From Spirochaetales bacterium (GTDB lineage: Bacteria > Spirochaetota > Spirochaetia > Sphaerochaetales > Sphaerochaetaceae), in assembly GCA_022788185.1 (NCBI GenBank), contig JALEVV010000073.1:1-55510 (forward strand): DNA of 55,510 nucleotides. The letters run 5' to 3'. The notes below the pieces were generated by a model, which was not told where the DNA came from, made no database searches, and saw only the letters and a list, made by a program, of their open reading frames with translations. Below are positions 1 through 7,973 of the stretch, one piece after another. Positions within the stretch are counted from its first letter, which is position 1; each line of letters begins with the position of its first letter. The translations under genes were made by a program, and so were the position numbers.

Positions 1-885
1 ATTGTGGTCCTTGGTCAGTCCTGCCGCCTTACGTCCGATACGGGTGATGTAGCCGAACGTGGTGTGGACCATGTCGCCGTATCTGGCCTTCAGCCGTTCT
101 ACCAGCTTGATGCGCATCACTCCCATGAACGTCGGGGCCTTATATCCACCCTTGGGTTTCCGGAGCGTGAATTCGCCTCTGTGCAGTGCTGCGTGGCAGT
201 CGTGGCAGAGTGTCACCAGATTGTCCGGGCGGTCAGAGCCTCCGTCCCTGCGCTGGACGATGTGATGGACCTCAAGGTGCGTTCTTGACCTGCATTTCCG
301 GCATCTGTACTCATCACGCCACCTGACATACTCCTTGACGTTGTCGAATCCGTACTGCGGCCCCTGCTGGTAAGCGACGCCTTCGACATCCGGATTCTGG
401 ATTCTGTGTATGTCGAACTTGGCGTCCTCTACGGTTATGCTTGAAATCGGCAGGAGGCGGAGCACGAAGCCGATGAGATGGATGTGGTATCCGATGCGCT
501 GCTCCACGGATGGTGCAAGCCAGCCGGGGCGCTTTGAGCGTACGCGGTTGTCGAACCGCGGCTCCCTGTAGCGTGTCTTTCGGTTACGGCGTGAACGTCG
601 CAGTATCAGGCGCTTCTCCATCAGCTTCGGTATGTCGGTGCGGCATTCGGCGACGGCCTCGAACAGGACGCAGCTGTCCGTCGTGGCCGGCAGGCCTATG
701 TGGCGGTAGCCGGGGTCCACACCCAATGACACCGGCTGTACGTGTCCGTCGACGACGGACCTGAGGCGAATCGTGAAGGGGGTGTTCCTCACGCGACGGG
801 CGCGGTGCTGCTTCAGAAGGCGGCGTGCCTTCGCTTCAGTGCACGGCATCAGCGGTGCGCCGTCAATTGACTGTACATATACCAT
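1..885 (-). CDS. iscB: IscB RNA-guided nuclease (RuvC/HNH), C-terminus cut by window edge
   Basis: Ancestor-type relative of Cas9 that uses an omega-RNA to cut DNA. The 295 visible codons are open throughout. Domains in order: PLMP domain (residues 1-45, with GAPLMP at 9-14); RuvC-I (LGVDPGY, Asp57); an arginine-rich bridge helix (about 90-120); RuvC-II (ITVEDA, Glu153); and an HNH domain with CxxC at 195/198, His207-His208, Asn222, a second CxxC at 227/230 and His231. All of these catalytic residues are intact. The expected RuvC-III segment begins about where the window ends (TKDHN), so roughly 100 or more residues are unseen. The start is ATG at 885, with AGGAGG eight bases upstream. An ATG at 889 is in another frame and gives only a few codons. 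The upstream hairpin region is the expected omega-RNA. The family assignment is secure; activity is inferred. Confidence 0.92.
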   Translation of the reverse strand, partial: MVYVQSIDGAPLMPCTEAKARRLLKQHRARRVRNTPFTIRLRSVVDGHVQPVSLGVDPGYRHIGLPATTDSCVLFEAVAECRTDIPKLMEKRLILRRSRRNRKTRYREPRFDNRVRSKRPGWLAPSVEQRIGYHIHLIGFVLRLLPISSITVEDAKFDIHRIQNPDVEGVAYQQGPQYGFDNVKEYVRWRDEYRCRKCRSRTHLEVHHIVQRRDGGSDRPDNLVTLCHDCHAALHRGEFTLRKPKGGYKAPTFMGVMRIKLVERLKARYGDMVHTTFGYITRIGRKAAGLTKDHN

Positions 886-889
886 GCAT

Positions 890-1230
890 CTGTCCTCCTA
901 TGGGTGGTGTGACGCTGCGGTTCGTTTCGGTACATGTCACGTATATACCGGACGAAGCGGATGAAACGCCTTCAAGGCCTGCTTCCGCTGCAGTGACGGG
1001 GCCTCGCTCCCCGTAGTCCTTCGCCGATGTTACCGCCGGGTTTGATGTCCTGGGCACTGTCCCTACCCATCGGGACTGTTTAACCACGGACCGCAGAGCG
1101 CGGGATTAGGACACTCGTCCCGCGGTGCCTGTATATTCCGGCGTAACGTAGTGCACGAGGCACTGGGGCTAATCAATCAGGGTCCGGCTATCCGCCAACC
1201 CCCGGGGCTATGCCCCGTGGGTGATTGATA
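890..1230 (-). ncRNA. putative IscB omega-RNA scaffold
   Basis: About 340 bases without a convincing protein gene, directly upstream of iscB on its strand and rich in hairpins. Read on the minus strand it opens with a three-way junction: outer stem ATCAATCA/TGATTGAT (1229-1222 with 1179-1172) enclosing CGGGGC-ATA-GCCCCG (1217-1203) and GGGTTGGC/GCCGGACCC (1201-1180). Further hairpins are AGTGC/GCACT near 1150, CGCGGGA/TCCCGCG (1124-1099), GTCCC/GGGAC near 1070 and ACGGGG/CCCCGT (1014-996). Position and structure match the omega-RNA of known IscB loci. The guide would be the 15-20 bases just outside 1230. The exact 5' and 3' ends are inferred. Confidence 0.72.
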
Positions 1231-1662
1231 TTACCTCTTCTTTCTTCCTGAGAAAAACCACTGCGGCAGTTCATGTATCACGGCAATGCCGAGTACCATT
1301 GCAAGACAGGTTTTCAGTGCCCCGGTCCCGGTTGCCGCTGCCTGGGACATCTGGCCTGCCATCAGGTAGTATGCGGTCCAGTAGATTCCGGCACCGGGTA
1401 CTATCGGAAAGATTCCGGCAACCAGAAATGCGATCTCGGGACACTTCATGAGGACTGCCAGATACCTGCTGAAAAGCGCTATCACAAGAGTTGAGACGAA
1501 GATGGCTCCCATCTCCCCTGCAGCAGGGGTGAGCAGGGAGTACACTATCCACCCGGTCATTCCGTTGAGACCCGCGACCAGGCAGTAGCGGGACGGAATG
1601 TCATAGAGGATGGCGAAGGCAACCGTTCCGAAGAACGATGCAAGGATGACTTCCGGTCTCAC
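1231..1662 (-). CDS. yjjB: threonine/serine exporter family, small subunit (YjjB/ThrE C-terminal part)
   Basis: A 143-residue integral membrane protein of about four to five hydrophobic segments that corresponds to the C-terminal half of ThrE (DUF3815). It works with the larger partner encoded immediately upstream to export small organic or amino acids; the E. coli pair YjjPB is linked to succinate export. A glycine/proline-rich turn (GIFPIVPGAGIYW) matches the PLVPG motif of the partner. I chose GTG at 1662 because it overlaps the stop of the upstream gene (GTGA), although the frame stays open to 1728. The stop codon is the last sequence before the IscB element. The substrate is not evident. 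Confidence 0.85.
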   Translation of the reverse strand: MRPEVILASFFGTVAFAILYDIPSRYCLVAGLNGMTGWIVYSLLTPAAGEMGAIFVSTLVIALFSRYLAVLMKCPEIAFLVAGIFPIVPGAGIYWTAYYLMAGQMSQAAATGTGALKTCLAMVLGIAVIHELPQWFFSGRKKR

Positions 1663-2444
1663 AGCACTCTCCCTCCGGTAAGAGCGGAATAGATCATCAG
1701 AACGGATGCCACCCCCACCGCGATGCATATGAAGACCAGGACGGCATCGAGCAGTCTCACTGCACCTGATATGTAGTCCTCATCACCTATGTCCCTTATG
1801 CCGTTGACGAAGGCAACTCCCGGGACAAGGGGGATGACCCCGCCTCCTATCATGGATGTAAGGTTTGATGAAAACCCGATATGGAGGAAGAAGACACATA
1901 TGGCGGCCGTCACTGCGCCGCCCAGAATGTTTCCGGTCATCTTCGAAAGATAAGGTTTGAATATGAACTGGATGAAAAAGCCCAGGAAAATACCGGAAAT
2001 GAAGGATGCGGTTCCGTCCATAAGGTTCCCGTTTAGAAGCACCGTGAAGCACCCGGCGCCCAGGGCTGTCGCAAAGACCTGTATCGGCCAGGGGCGGTTC
2101 GGGGCATTCCTGATATCCTCAAGCTTTTTCCCGACCTCCTCAAGAGTGTACATTCCCTGAGAGATCTCACGGGAAAGCTGGTTTATGGCAATTACCTTCG
2201 ACAGATCGGCGCCATGTACGGGAATGTGCTCCACTTTGGCAAAAAGCCTGCCTTCACTGTCCTCTCCCGAGGAGAAGATACCGTTGGACAGGACGAAGAA
2301 GTTCTCATCATTCACGCCGAAGGATGCGGCAATACGCTTCATGGTATCCTCGACCCTGAATATCTCGGCACCATTTTCAAGCATTATCTTTCCGGCCTCC
2401 ATGCTGACAAGCAGCACGGAGCAGACCTCATTTCCTTTTTCCAT
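1659..2444 (-). CDS. yjjP: threonine/serine exporter family, large subunit (YjjP/DUF1212)
   Basis: A 261-residue protein. An N-terminal soluble segment of about 115 residues (GKIMLENGAEIFRVEDTM, typical of DUF1212) is followed by about five membrane helices, with a GGVIPLVPGVAFVNGIRDI motif near residue 200. It forms a split ThrE-type exporter with the downstream small subunit, which overlaps its last codons. No Shine-Dalgarno sequence precedes ATG 2444. Instead a GTGACA/TAGAAT promoter ends eight bases upstream, suggesting leaderless transcription. Exported substrate unknown (threonine/serine or dicarboxylates are family precedents). Confidence 0.88.
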   Translation of the reverse strand: MEKGNEVCSVLLVSMEAGKIMLENGAEIFRVEDTMKRIAASFGVNDENFFVLSNGIFSSGEDSEGRLFAKVEHIPVHGADLSKVIAINQLSREISQGMYTLEEVGKKLEDIRNAPNRPWPIQVFATALGAGCFTVLLNGNLMDGTASFISGIFLGFFIQFIFKPYLSKMTGNILGGAVTAAICVFFLHIGFSSNLTSMIGGGVIPLVPGVAFVNGIRDIGDEDYISGAVRLLDAVLVFICIAVGVASVLMIYSALTGGRVL

Positions 2445-2452
2445 GACTGTCT

Positions 2453-2481
2453 ATTCTAATGGAAAGAACGTCTGATGTCAC
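2453..2481 (-). promoter_or_regulatory. promoter of exporter pair
   Basis: The minus strand carries -35 GTGACA (2481-2476), a 17-base spacer and -10 TAGAAT (2458-2453). The -10 box ends eight bases before the ATG, so transcription should begin at or next to the start codon. Confidence 0.55.
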
Positions 2482-2552
2482 CAATGGCGTTTGGGATTCA
2501 TGAGAAATAGCGTGTGATCATCTGTTGCAATTCACATCGATAAAGGTGCAGA

Positions 2553-3371
2553 ATGAATCGCCGGAAAAGGAGCCCGATAAAAGTGTCTTTCACATCGCTT
2601 TCCACAATCATGCTGCTGTCATTTCTCTTTGCCCTCGCGGGATTCATCGATTCCATCGCGGGCGGAGGCGGACTTGTATCCCTTACCAGTTTATACGCAG
2701 TGGGCATGCCTGCAGTGAATGCGGTCAGTACCAACAAGTTCTCCATGACCTTCGGCACCCTCTTTGCCACGGCAAACTACGCACGGGAGAAGAAGATAAT
2801 CTGGCGCATCGCACTCTCAAGCGTCCCCTTTGCACTCATCGGCTCCTCGATCGGGGCCCAGCTGGCACTGAGATATGCCGACACGATCCTGAGATACATG
2901 CTTCTCATCGTGCTTCCGGTCCTCACCGTACTGACGCTGAGAAAGAAGGGTGAGCGGAAATCCTCCATGATAACGGAAAAGCCGGGACTATCAGGCTTCT
3001 GCATCACCGCACCCGCATACATAATCTCGGCAGCCGCATCCCTGGTGATAGGAGTTTACGACGGCTTCTTCGGCCCCGGCACGGGAACGTTTTACACGAT
3101 CCTTTTCTCCTTCATGGGCCTTCCCCTCATCTTCAGTGCAGGCACCACCAAGGTCCTTAACCTGGCCAGCAACATCGCGGCATTCGTGACGTTCATAGTC
3201 AACGGAACGATCATATTCACAGTGGGAATTCCCTGTGCCGTTTCGTCGGTCATAGGCAACCTCATCGGTTCCTGGTATGCGATAAAGAAGGAAGGAAAGG
3301 CGATAAGGAAGATACTCATCGTCGTCATCGCCCTGCTCTACGTCAGAATCCTCTCCTCCTTCTTCATGTAA
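2553..3371 (+). CDS. TauE/SafE (TSUP) family membrane permease
   Basis: A 272-residue, roughly eight-helix protein of the TSUP family, whose members move sulfite, sulfonates, sulfoacetate or related organic anions across the inner membrane. The first membrane segment holds the diagnostic AGFIDSIAGGGGL stretch, and a second internal repeat contains YDGFFGPGTGTF, typical of the duplicated TSUP fold. The start at 2553 has a weak AAAGGTG upstream. It stands alone, divergent from the ThrE-type exporter. Nothing nearby identifies the substrate. Confidence 0.9.
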   Translation: MNRRKRSPIKVSFTSLSTIMLLSFLFALAGFIDSIAGGGGLVSLTSLYAVGMPAVNAVSTNKFSMTFGTLFATANYAREKKIIWRIALSSVPFALIGSSIGAQLALRYADTILRYMLLIVLPVLTVLTLRKKGERKSSMITEKPGLSGFCITAPAYIISAAASLVIGVYDGFFGPGTGTFYTILFSFMGLPLIFSAGTTKVLNLASNIAAFVTFIVNGTIIFTVGIPCAVSSVIGNLIGSWYAIKKEGKAIRKILIVVIALLYVRILSSFFM

Positions 3372-3377
3372 AGATAG

Positions 3378-3407
3378 TTTCTTGCACCTTTTCCCTTTTG
3401 CTATTAT
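3378..3407 (+). promoter_or_regulatory. putative promoter, near-leaderless
   Basis: A -10 box TATTAT lies at 3402-3407, ten bases before the ATG at 3418. The best -35 (TTTCTT, 3378-3383, 18-base spacer) is weak. No Shine-Dalgarno sequence fits between the predicted start point and the ATG. Confidence 0.35.
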
Positions 3408-3417
3408 CCTTAGTCAC

Positions 3418-4227
3418 ATGAGTTTTCGAGTATTGTTTCTGGGCGAGATAGTCGGAAGGGCCGGGATAGCCTCGGTAAAGGATGGCCTGAAGGCCCTTAA
3501 GGAGAAGTACCATCCCGATTTCACCATCGCCAATGCGGAAGGAACCACCAACGGCTTCGGCCTTGGCAAGGCCCATGCCATGCAGCTGACCCATCTGGGA
3601 ATAAACCTGCTCACCGGCGGTGAGAAGATCTTCTACAAAGTGGAAATGGTTGATTTCTTCCCCAAGTGCAGCTTCGTGCTCCGTCCGATGAACTATCCTC
3701 AGAAAACCCCGGGCAAGGGATACAGGATCGTCGAAATCGCCGGCAAGCGCGTCGCGATCATAAACATGCTGGGCCAGAGCGGATTCTCAAGGGTTTGCGT
3801 CATGAACCCTCTCAATGCGGCCGACATGATACTGACGAAGCTCAGGGATGAAGCCGATGTCTTCCTCTTCCAGTTCCACTCGGCAACCACCGCCGAGAGT
3901 GCGACCTTCGCCCACTATGTCAAGGACCGCGCCGCGGCAGTGATAGTAACCCACTCCAAGGTCCTGACATCGGATGCATGCATAATGAACGGTTGCGCGT
4001 ACATCAGCGACAACGGCCGATGCGGCTCCTTCATGTCGGCAGGAGGCTTCAACCCCTCCTATGAGATAAACAAGCTGATGACGGCCCTCCCCGACAGAAG
4101 TCATGAGGCCTGGGATGACTGCGAGCTCCAGGGTGTGCTCGTAACCATCGGTGATGATCTCAGGGCGGAATCGATCGAGGTCATCAGGGAGAAGGTGAAC
4201 GTGCAGCGTCCGGAGGTCACGAAATGA
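3418..4227 (+). CDS. YmdB/TIGR00282-family phosphoesterase homologue with altered metal site
   Basis: A 269-residue calcineurin-fold protein of the YmdB family, whose active members hydrolyse cyclic nucleotides with two metal ions. The overall fold motifs are recognisable, but several metal ligands are changed: the first motif reads FLGEIVG (usually Asp, not Glu), the usual GNH reads GEK (residues about 65-67), the usual ENxxG reads EGTTNG, and the final THxH reads THSK. FQFHSATTAE keeps its histidine. Enzyme activity is therefore doubtful. The start was set at ATG 3418 because MSFRVLFLGEIVG matches the family N-terminus; the frame is open to 3382. It overlaps the next gene by four bases and heads the operon leading to the lpt genes. 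Confidence 0.85.
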   Translation: MSFRVLFLGEIVGRAGIASVKDGLKALKEKYHPDFTIANAEGTTNGFGLGKAHAMQLTHLGINLLTGGEKIFYKVEMVDFFPKCSFVLRPMNYPQKTPGKGYRIVEIAGKRVAIINMLGQSGFSRVCVMNPLNAADMILTKLRDEADVFLFQFHSATTAESATFAHYVKDRAAAVIVTHSKVLTSDACIMNGCAYISDNGRCGSFMSAGGFNPSYEINKLMTALPDRSHEAWDDCELQGVLVTIGDDLRAESIEVIREKVNVQRPEVTK

Positions 4228-4628
4228 AAAAGGAAGTAACCGTATATAAGGATGAGAAGGGCGAGCTCATCGCCTCCTGCGACAGGAGTGCCTGCGAGGG
4301 GTGCAAAAGTTCTCTATTCTGCAGGACCAAAAACTACTCCTTCCCAGTGGAAAACCCTAACGGCGTTGAAGTGAAGGAAGGAGAGAAGGTAATAATTGAC
4401 ATGCCCTCGGGCAGGACGGTCCTCTCATCGTTCATGTCGCTCTTCTTTCCGCTCATATGTTTCTTCCTCGGGATGGCTGCAGGAGCGTTCCTGCTCCACG
4501 GAAATGAGGTAATCCAGTTCTCACTTGCCCTTCTCGGGCTTGCAGTCGGCTTTCTCATCGCATTCATCTACTTCAGGGTTTCAGGAAGGAAGTTCACGCC
4601 AGAGATCCTCTCTGCAAAGGATGAGTGA
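4224..4628 (+). CDS. RseC/SoxR-reducing-system family membrane protein
   Basis: A 134-residue inner-membrane protein. The N-terminal soluble part carries the family cysteine cluster (C-x5-C-x2-C-x5-C at about residues 19-34), and two hydrophobic helices span about residues 72-115. RseC/RsxC-associated proteins act in sigma-E signalling or Rnf-linked SoxR reduction in proteobacteria; in spirochaetes the role is not settled. The gene overlaps the upstream phosphoesterase (ATGA) and its stop overlaps the start of lptC (TGATG), so it is translationally linked to both. The cysteines suggest redox or iron-sulfur chemistry (inference). Confidence 0.8.
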   Translation: MKKEVTVYKDEKGELIASCDRSACEGCKSSLFCRTKNYSFPVENPNGVEVKEGEKVIIDMPSGRTVLSSFMSLFFPLICFFLGMAAGAFLLHGNEVIQFSLALLGLAVGFLIAFIYFRVSGRKFTPEILSAKDE

Positions 4629-5158
4629 TGCACCGCCTTCTCTGTCTCCTGCTTTCAGCAATTCTTCTCACATCCTGCAGTAAGACTCCGGGAGACGGAG
4701 ATGTGCTGACCTCCGCGGAGATGGAGATGCCTGACATCACGCTCAGGAACACGGCATACACACTCTCAGTGGGAGAGGGAATGCCGATAGAGATAAGCGC
4801 ACGGGAGCTGAAGGTCTTCCTTGCTGAGGAAAAGGTGTTAATCGAAGAGTGTACCTTCCGATCCGATGATGAAAACGGAGAACCTTTCATCACCGGACAT
4901 GCGGGATATGGTAGAATAGATACTGCCACCAGGGAGTGTGAGTTCTCGGGCGGTGCATATCTGGAGCAGCTCAGGGACGGACTTTCGGTCACGGCTGATG
5001 AGCTGACCTTCAGAAGCAGGGAAAACACGGTGGAGGCACCGGGGGATGCCGAGGTTACCTTTGAGGGAGGACGCATTTCAGGCAGGGGCATATTTGCCGA
5101 CCTGACATCCTCAGTGCTGGAAATAGGAGAGCTTTATTCCGGAGAGATGGACAGATGA
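4628..5158 (+). CDS. lptC: LptC-like lipoprotein of the outer-membrane glycolipid export pathway
   Basis: A 176-residue predicted lipoprotein with a signal peptide and lipobox LLTSC near residue 17, followed by a beta-rich LptC/OstA-like domain. LptC normally bridges the inner-membrane LptBFG complex to periplasmic LptA. Identification rests on position (directly before lptA-lptB) and on the repeated short beta-strand pattern; sequence signature is weak. The start is ATG 4628, inside the stop of the previous gene; GTG 4625 is an alternative one codon upstream. It overlaps lptA by four bases. LptF, LptG and LptD are not in this window. Confidence 0.72.
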   Translation: MHRLLCLLLSAILLTSCSKTPGDGDVLTSAEMEMPDITLRNTAYTLSVGEGMPIEISARELKVFLAEEKVLIEECTFRSDDENGEPFITGHAGYGRIDTATRECEFSGGAYLEQLRDGLSVTADELTFRSRENTVEAPGDAEVTFEGGRISGRGIFADLTSSVLEIGELYSGEMDR

Positions 5159-5775
5159 AGAAGATTACTGTATTGCTTGCCTTGATCCTAACGGTGAACG
5201 TGCTCTTTTCAGCTCCGGTTACCTTCTCCGGAGGCTATTCGAAGGTTTCCCTGAAGGAAGGCAGGAGGAGTGTTTCCCTTACCGGAGGTGCGACGGTCAG
5301 TGCCGAGGGCATGGTAATAACCGCTGACTCGGTCACGCTCACGGGCGATGACTACGACGTTGTCGAATGCACCGGCACCATTGAGATAAAGGATGAGGAA
5401 AAGGGACTTTCGATAAAGACCACCGCCCTCTACTACGACAGGACGGCTGAGCGTCTCCTCATCTCTGCCTGGTGCGAGGTTTCGGACAGCGTGAACGAGC
5501 TTGAGGCCGGGGCCGGAGCCGTTTCCTATGACCTCAGAAACGAGGTTCTGAGCCTGGAGATGGCAGCCCGCCTGATGAAGGCAACCGATTCCGGACTGCT
5601 CAGTGCCAGGGCGGAGCGTATTACCTTTGACAGGGGCGCGGACACTCTGACACTGCAGGGAAATGCCGAAGTGGAGTGGAACAGGAACAGCTACAGGGCA
5701 AAGCTGATAACGATAAACCTTACGACAGAGGAAATAAGACTTGAGGGCAGGATAGAAGGAGAAGTCCATGGTTAA
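5155..5775 (+). CDS. lptA: LptA-like periplasmic OstA-domain protein
   Basis: A 206-residue secreted protein with a cleavable signal peptide (hydrophobic to about residue 20, ending LFSA) and an OstA/LptA beta-jellyroll repeat pattern with recurring strands such as ADSVTLTGDDYDVV and ARAERITFDRGADTLTLQG. LptA oligomers form the periplasmic bridge for lipopolysaccharide or related glycolipids. The gene starts within the lptC stop (ATGA) and its end overlaps lptB by eight bases. Which lipid is carried in this organism is not shown by the sequence. Confidence 0.82.
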   Translation: MKKITVLLALILTVNVLFSAPVTFSGGYSKVSLKEGRRSVSLTGGATVSAEGMVITADSVTLTGDDYDVVECTGTIEIKDEEKGLSIKTTALYYDRTAERLLISAWCEVSDSVNELEAGAGAVSYDLRNEVLSLEMAARLMKATDSGLLSARAERITFDRGADTLTLQGNAEVEWNRNSYRAKLITINLTTEEIRLEGRIEGEVHG

Positions 5776-6508
5776 TACACTCGCAGTTGAAGGACTATCC
5801 AAATTCTACGGCCGAAAGCAGGTCGTGAAGGGTATCTCTTTTTCAATGAACAACGGCTCGGTTACCGGACTTCTCGGCCCCAACGGAGCCGGTAAGACCA
5901 CCACGTTCTACATGATAGTCGGCTTCATCAGGAGCAACGGTGGAAAGATACTGCTGAACGGAGAGAACATCACGGCCCTTCCCATGCACAAAAGATCGGG
6001 GCTGGGACTGAGCTATCTTCCCCAGGAGAGCTCGATTTTCAGAAAGCTGACCGTTGAGGACAACATAAAACTCGTCATCCAGACCAGAGCGGACCTTAAC
6101 GGACAGGAAAGGAAGGAGCTTTTGGAACGCCTTCTGGAGGAGTTCGGGGTAACAAAGGTCAGGAAGCAGTTCGGCTACACCCTCTCAGGCGGCGAGAGGA
6201 GAAGGACCGAGATCGCCAGGGCCCTGGCGACAAACCCGAAGTTCCTTCTCCTGGACGAACCCTTTGCCGGAATCGATCCGAAGGCGGTTTACGAGATCAA
6301 GCAGATCATAAGAAAGCTCAGCGAGCAGGGAATCGGCGTGCTTCTGACGGACCACAACGTGAGGGACACACTCGAGATCACGACATGTGCCTACATCATC
6401 AATGAGGGAAGCATACTCGTATCCGGAAGCCGGGATGAGCTTATAAGAAATGAGATGGCCCGTGAGATCTACTTCGGACGGGACTTCATGAGAGAGGAGA
6501 TCGACTGA
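5768..6508 (+). CDS. lptB: LptB, ABC ATPase of the glycolipid exporter
   Basis: A 246-residue ABC ATPase with Walker A GPNGAGKTT (about residues 36-44), signature LSGGERRRTEIARAL, Walker B FLLLDEPFAGIDP and the switch histidine in LLTDHNVRDTL. These are characteristic of the LptB subfamily, which powers LptFG at the cytoplasmic face of the inner membrane. It overlaps lptA (8 bases) and its last base is the first base of rpoN. The lptB-rpoN pairing is the same as in many Gram-negative bacteria. Confidence 0.95.
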   Translation: MVNTLAVEGLSKFYGRKQVVKGISFSMNNGSVTGLLGPNGAGKTTTFYMIVGFIRSNGGKILLNGENITALPMHKRSGLGLSYLPQESSIFRKLTVEDNIKLVIQTRADLNGQERKELLERLLEEFGVTKVRKQFGYTLSGGERRRTEIARALATNPKFLLLDEPFAGIDPKAVYEIKQIIRKLSEQGIGVLLTDHNVRDTLEITTCAYIINEGSILVSGSRDELIRNEMAREIYFGRDFMREEID

Positions 6509-7896
6509 TGCTGACTTCATCCCTTTCACTTACCCAGAAACAGCAGCTTAAGCTCAATCTCCAGATGATACAGTCCCTGGAGCTCATGACACTGCCACTT
6601 CCTGAGCTTCTGGCAAGAATCGATGATGAGGCCTCAAAGAATCCGACTCTCGTGGTGGAGCAGCCTACAGGCAGCAAAGGCGTGAGCTATGAGGAGTACC
6701 TTGACAAGTACTCAAGAAGGGACAGGACCGAGGATTACTCCGATTCCTCAGCCTACGGCTCCGATCTCTCAGACAGCCATCAGGCATGGCTTGAGGGGGC
6801 TGTAAAGGAAGAGGAAACACTGGAAGAACACCTCATGGGCCAGCTTGGCGAGATGAAGCTGGAAAAACCTGTCTTCCATGTGTGTGAGATTCTCATCTCA
6901 TCCCTCGACTCAAAAGGCTTCTTCCAGAGGCCCCCTGAGGAGCTGCTCAGTGCGGGAGACAGACAATACCTGGACGAGGCGCTGAAGGTCCTGCACTCCA
7001 TGGATCCCTCTGGAATAGGCACGAGGGACTGGAAGGAGTCCCTCATTGTCCAGGCGGAAAACCTGGGCATGAAGGGATCCGAGCTTAAGGCCTTCTCATC
7101 GCTGGTTAATTACTATCTTGAGAAGATGAGGGCAGGCAAGACAAAGGACGTGGCAAAGGCCCTGAGAATGGATGAGGAGGATCTGGCAGGACTCTTTGAT
7201 TTCCTCAGGACCCTGACACCCTACCCCGGCTCCCGCTTTTCCTCCGATTACGACCAGCTCATCATCCCCGATCTCTCCATAAAGCAGGAGGACGGAAAGC
7301 TCGTCATGAGGATGAATGACATGGCACTGCCGGTCGTGAGCGTCGATGACGAGTACAGACAGATGCTGAAGGAGTACTCTTCCTCAGGGGATAAGGATGA
7401 GAAGGAAGCTTCAAAATATCTCAAGAGCCAGGTACAGTCGGCAGACCAGCTGATAAACCAGCTGGAGCTGAGACGCTCCACCCTTGAAAAGGTGGGCCGT
7501 GTGCTTCTGGAGAAGCAGAAGGCCTTCTTCCTCTTCGGAACACGAAGCCTCAAGCCCCTTACCCTGAAGGAAGTTGCCGATGAGATCGGGGTTCACGAAA
7601 CCACCGTGAGCAGGATAACCACAAGCAAGTACATCGATACCGACTGGGGCGTGTTCTCCCTCAAGGAGCTCTTCCCCAGTGCCCTCTCCAATTCGGAAAC
7701 GGGTGAGGTCATGAGCAAGACGGCCGTCAAGGACATCGTGAAGGAAATCATCGAAAACAACACCACGGGGAAGCCCCTTTCGGACCAGAAGATCAGCGAC
7801 ATGCTTGCGGAAAAAGGCATCTCATGCGCCAGAAGGACCGTAAACAAATATCGCAAGGAGCTTGCGATAGATTCATCCTTCGTAAGGGGCGTCTGA
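6508..7896 (+). CDS. rpoN: RNA polymerase sigma-54 factor
   Basis: A 462-residue sigma-54. Region I at the N-terminus is glutamine/leucine-rich (LSLTQKQQLKLNLQMIQSLELM). Core-binding and DNA-binding domains follow, with the helix-turn-helix near residues 355-385 (LKEVADEIGVHETTVSRI) and the RpoN box ARRTVNKYRKEL about twenty residues from the end, where the consensus is ARRTVAKYRE. Length is normal. It is cotranscribed with lptB. No enhancer-binding protein or -24/-12 promoter was recognised in the window, so its targets lie elsewhere. Confidence 0.97.
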   Translation: MLTSSLSLTQKQQLKLNLQMIQSLELMTLPLPELLARIDDEASKNPTLVVEQPTGSKGVSYEEYLDKYSRRDRTEDYSDSSAYGSDLSDSHQAWLEGAVKEEETLEEHLMGQLGEMKLEKPVFHVCEILISSLDSKGFFQRPPEELLSAGDRQYLDEALKVLHSMDPSGIGTRDWKESLIVQAENLGMKGSELKAFSSLVNYYLEKMRAGKTKDVAKALRMDEEDLAGLFDFLRTLTPYPGSRFSSDYDQLIIPDLSIKQEDGKLVMRMNDMALPVVSVDDEYRQMLKEYSSSGDKDEKEASKYLKSQVQSADQLINQLELRRSTLEKVGRVLLEKQKAFFLFGTRSLKPLTLKEVADEIGVHETTVSRITTSKYIDTDWGVFSLKELFPSALSNSETGEVMSKTAVKDIVKEIIENNTTGKPLSDQKISDMLAEKGISCARRTVNKYRKELAIDSSFVRGV

Positions 7897-7915
7897 CAAT
7901 TATTCAAATATAGTT

Positions 7916-7943
7916 TTGAAATCGCCTCACCTCATAGTATACT
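7916..7943 (+). promoter_or_regulatory. hpf promoter
   Basis: A -35 TTGAAA (7916-7921), a 16-base spacer and a -10 TATACT (7938-7943) precede a leader of about 24 bases containing a strong AGGAGG. This is a conventional leadered promoter that lets hpf be expressed apart from rpoN. Confidence 0.6.
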
Positions 7944-7973
7944 TAAATCATAAACCTGTTACAGGAGGTATAC

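Larger units (their letters stand above)
1..1230 (-). mobile_element. IscB-carrying insertion element, partial
   Basis: The sequence shows an iscB gene read toward the left edge and, upstream of it, a GC-rich hairpin region that stops exactly at the stop codon of the exporter gene at 1231. Established knowledge: IscB is carried by IS200/IS605-superfamily elements, and the omega-RNA lies between the element end and iscB. I infer that 1230/1231 is the element end nearest the guide. The other end, and any TnpA transposase, lie beyond the window start, so mobility cannot be judged. Confidence 0.7.

Noticed and set aside
863-1087. A 74-codon minus-strand frame overlapping the start of iscB
   Set aside because: It lies within the hairpin-rich omega-RNA region, has no recognisable domain and a composition explained by the RNA structure.
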